Source of the DNA: Polaromonas sp.
GTDB lineage: Bacteria > Pseudomonadota > Gammaproteobacteria > Burkholderiales > Burkholderiaceae_C
Reading direction: 5' to 3'
DNA: 6,367 nt
Assembly (NCBI GenBank): GCA_023259235.1
Contig: JAHFQQ010000204.1
Coordinates: forward strand, 1-6,367
Below the pieces are notes generated by a model. It made no database searches. It saw only the letters and a program-made list of their open reading frames with translations, and had not been told where the DNA came from. Every line of letters starts with the position of its first letter. The first letter of the stretch is position 1. Positions 6,067-6,367 of this stretch are shown here, one piece after another. The position numbers were made by a program, and so were the translations under genes.

Positions 6067-6132
6067 ACGTGCGGCGCGCTGACCGCGCAGAGAACCGGAG
6101 CAGCGGGGTTTGCGCCTGCCAGCAGCGCCAGA

Positions 6133-6367
6133 TCAGTGCTTGGCGTTGCCGTTTCGGCCCTGCTTGAGCGCAATCGTCAGCAGCAGTGACGCATCTTCCA
6201 CGCCGCGCAAGCCGTGCATTTCATCACCGGAAACGAGAATCAGCTCGCCGGCGGCCAACTGCCGCACGCCCGCAGCGCAGGTGAATGCAATGCGGCCTTC
6301 GAGACACTGCACCGTAATTTCGCCGAACACGCCATGCGGCGGCATTTCTGCGCCGGCCAGCAGCACG
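6133..6367 (-). CDS. Small cupin-domain protein (C-terminal part, 5' end cut by window)
   Basis: The minus-strand frame enters from the right edge and ends at a TGA at 6133-6135, giving about 77 residues. It has the pattern of the conserved beta-barrel of small cupins: PPHGVFGEITVQCLEGRIAF fits motif 1, with the His and the Gly-x-Ile-x-Val strand, and GELILVSGDEMHGLRGVEDASLL fits motif 2, with a second His. Because only a short tail follows the barrel, an AraC-type regulator (helix-turn-helix after the cupin) is ruled out; an XRE-cupin regulator with an N-terminal helix-turn-helix, or a free-standing cupin of about 110 residues, remains possible. The ending LLLTIAL plus a basic tail resembles free-standing small cupins. 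It is convergent with the CoA-transferase, with 66 bases between the stops, so it is probably not in that operon. The apparent GTG at 6364-6366 is probably an internal Val codon, not the start. Ligand and role are unknown. Confidence 0.75.
   Translation of the reverse strand, partial: VLLAGAEMPPHGVFGEITVQCLEGRIAFTCAAGVRQLAAGELILVSGDEMHGLRGVEDASLLLTIALKQGRNGNAKH

Noticed and set aside
6074..6088. GCGCG / CGCGC stem as a terminator between the convergent CoA-transferase and cupin genes
   Set aside because: Only five pairs, no T-run on either strand, and such GC repeats are common by chance in this composition.

Overview
The window is GC-rich, densely packed bacterial DNA. Gene content and codon use (G/C-ending codons almost throughout) suggest a betaproteobacterium, probably Burkholderiales and perhaps Comamonadaceae. 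That placement is an inference from gene style and was not tested by a search. No rRNA, tRNA, insertion sequence, CRISPR array or replication origin is visible.

Layout. Bases 1-802 hold the C-terminal half of an aerobic glycerol-3-phosphate dehydrogenase (GlpD type), cut by the left edge. Its stop overlaps the start of a complete FGGY-family carbohydrate kinase (799-2373) in an ATGA junction, so the two are almost certainly co-translated and form a glycerol or polyol phosphate module: the kinase phosphorylates the polyol and the dehydrogenase passes its electrons to the quinone pool. A 163-base gap follows. It holds a hairpin, an 18-codon stretch that looks like the N-terminus of a UbiD-family decarboxylase with no gene body behind it, and an operator-like inverted repeat overlapping a candidate promoter.

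Next come three same-strand genes that look like an aromatic or acyl-CoA catabolic unit: an ACAD10/11-like acyl-CoA dehydrogenase (2537-3844), a 4-hydroxybenzoate 3-monooxygenase (pobA, best start 3970, end 5142) and a compact class III CoA-transferase (5152-6066). PobA converts 4-hydroxybenzoate to protocatechuate. All the active-site residues checked match the Pseudomonas enzyme at identical numbers, which also settles its start codon. The gap before pobA contains a strong two-part hairpin. The CoA-transferase starts 9 bases after pobA. Its pairing, together with the dehydrogenase, suggests (inference only) that a CoA-activated side-chain acid is processed near the point where 4-hydroxybenzoate enters the protocatechuate pathway. 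No pobR-type regulator is present in the window.

The right edge holds the C-terminal part of a small cupin protein on the minus strand, convergent with the CoA-transferase.

The observations most worth checking are the apparent ubiD remnant, the possible leaderless promoter with an overlapping palindrome before the acyl-CoA dehydrogenase, and the hairpin before pobA. Nothing here amounts to a clearly new biological system; the genes belong to known families in a somewhat unusual arrangement.
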